A stretch of DNA of 13,717 nt from Chloroflexota bacterium (GTDB lineage Bacteria > Chloroflexota > Anaerolineae > J102). Positions 13,044 to 13,717 of this stretch are shown here, in pieces (within the stretch, counting starts at the first letter, position 1; the number at the start of each line of letters is the position of its first letter). Where the stretch lies: assembly GCA_024276255.1 (NCBI GenBank), contig JAJRXO010000091.1, positions 1 through 13,717 of the forward strand. Direction: 5' to 3'. The notes beneath the pieces are model-generated. The model made no database searches and was not told the origin of the DNA. It saw nothing but the letters and a program-made list of their open reading frames with translations. Made by a program: the position numbers and the translations under genes.

Positions 13044-13717
13044 TCAGGTCGTTTGGTCTGATAATCGCGGTTTCATGGCATACAGGCCAAGGCCCAGAGC
13101 CGATGCCACGCCGCCCAGGATAAAGGGCCAACTATAACCCTGTTGCCAGAGCAGGCCCCCCAGAAGCGGGGCCGGAATTGTGACTGAGCCCCGAATCAGG
13201 TAGTAAAGGCCAACGACACGACCACGGTGCGCTTCTTCTGCCAGATCAACAATACGGGCCTTTCTGGCAGGTTCACCAATTTCACGCAGCCCTGCGATGA
13301 CGAAAGCCAGGAAAAGCCACTGCGGCGGAAGCACGATCAAGCTTATTGGGAAGAGGGCAAAAAAAGCGAAGGTAGCCAAAATAAAGGGCTGCCGCCCCCA
13401 GCGGTCGGCCAGATACGCCGCTGGCAGGTATCCGGCGATCGCGATCACCATTTGCAAAGATGTGAGCGCCCCGAATTCGAGCGGCGTCTTCCCATGCACA
13501 TTGATCACCCAAAGGATCACATAGATCGCCGCCATATTGGAACCGAAGCGCACCAGGCAATCGGCCAGCAGCAATCGTTTTAATGACGCAGGCATGAGGC
13601 GCCAAACGAGTTTCAGTTGCGTTCGTTGAATGTCCTGCTGGGGCCTGGCATCGTGATAGAAATGAGATTGCAAATAAATAGCAGCCAGAGCGAACAGCAG
13701 AGCGACCCCAAAGCCAA
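13044..13717 (-). CDS. MFS transporter, C-terminal half (cut by the window edge)
   Basis: The frame is open to the right edge: beyond the TTG at 13673 it continues upstream as GFGVALLFALAAIYLQSHFYHDA, clearly a membrane helix, so the true start is outside the window. The visible 223 residues hold a hydrophilic central loop (DARPQQDIQRTQLKLVWRLM) and six further helices, as expected for the second half of a 12-helix major facilitator. LADRWGRQPF between the second and third of these helices is the MFS motif A signature. The substrate cannot be inferred; drug or sugar-phosphate exporters are possible. It is convergent with the radical SAM gene (86-base gap), and no strong terminator hairpin with a T run lies between them. 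Confidence 0.87.
   Translation of the reverse strand, partial: GFGVALLFALAAIYLQSHFYHDARPQQDIQRTQLKLVWRLMPASLKRLLLADCLVRFGSNMAAIYVILWVINVHGKTPLEFGALTSLQMVIAIAGYLPAAYLADRWGRQPFILATFAFFALFPISLIVLPPQWLFLAFVIAGLREIGEPARKARIVDLAEEAHRGRVVGLYYLIRGSVTIPAPLLGGLLWQQGYSWPFILGGVASALGLGLYAMKPRLSDQTT

Overview
The window looks like a chromosomal segment of a Chloroflexota bacterium (Anaerolineae/Caldilineae-like). That placement is an inference from GC-rich coding sequence, long Pro/Thr 'TPTPT' linkers on secreted or membrane proteins, a MurF-Alr fusion, an intergenic region packed with palindromic repeats, and several genes without a Shine-Dalgarno sequence. No rRNA, tRNA, phage, transposase or CRISPR array was seen.

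Layout, left to right. (1) 1-385: the 3' end of an unrecognised gene, apparently interrupted by a one-base frameshift near 73-75. (2) 435-1361: a secreted/membrane protein with a cytoplasmic zinc ribbon, a candidate leaderless promoter and a clear intrinsic terminator. (3) 1601-3126: an ECF sigma factor overlapping (ATGA) a membrane protein with a Pro/Thr-rich tail that is probably its anti-sigma partner; a GGAAC-N15-CGTA element upstream may be a self-regulated promoter. (4) Three genes on the minus strand: a GT4 glycosyltransferase (6995-8245), a MurF-alanine racemase fusion (4098-6710) and a LysM-M23 endopeptidase (3137-4033). The last two make and cut peptidoglycan. (5) 8246-9492: about 1.25 kb with no credible gene, made of four different palindromic elements interleaved with four copies of a ~55-bp module. 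Each module copy carries its own small hairpin; a fifth, degenerate core lies upstream of murF-alr. (6) 9505-10353: a secreted protein with a beta-rich domain, Ser/Thr/Pro linker and a C-terminal WLPLIRQ tail. (7) 10540-10884: a small DUF4345-type membrane protein. (8) 11212-12957: a B12-binding-type radical SAM protein. (9) 13044-13717: the C-terminal half of an MFS transporter, running off the right edge on the minus strand.

Most genes concern the cell envelope: peptidoglycan precursor synthesis and remodelling, glycosyl transfer, a membrane-linked sigma/anti-sigma pair, and secreted proteins with Pro/Thr stalks. The two observations most worth a second look are the interleaved palindrome/module array at 8444-9277, whose hairpin stems differ between copies while staying paired, and the recurring placement of a -10-like hexamer 6-7 nt before an ATG, which suggests leaderless mRNAs.
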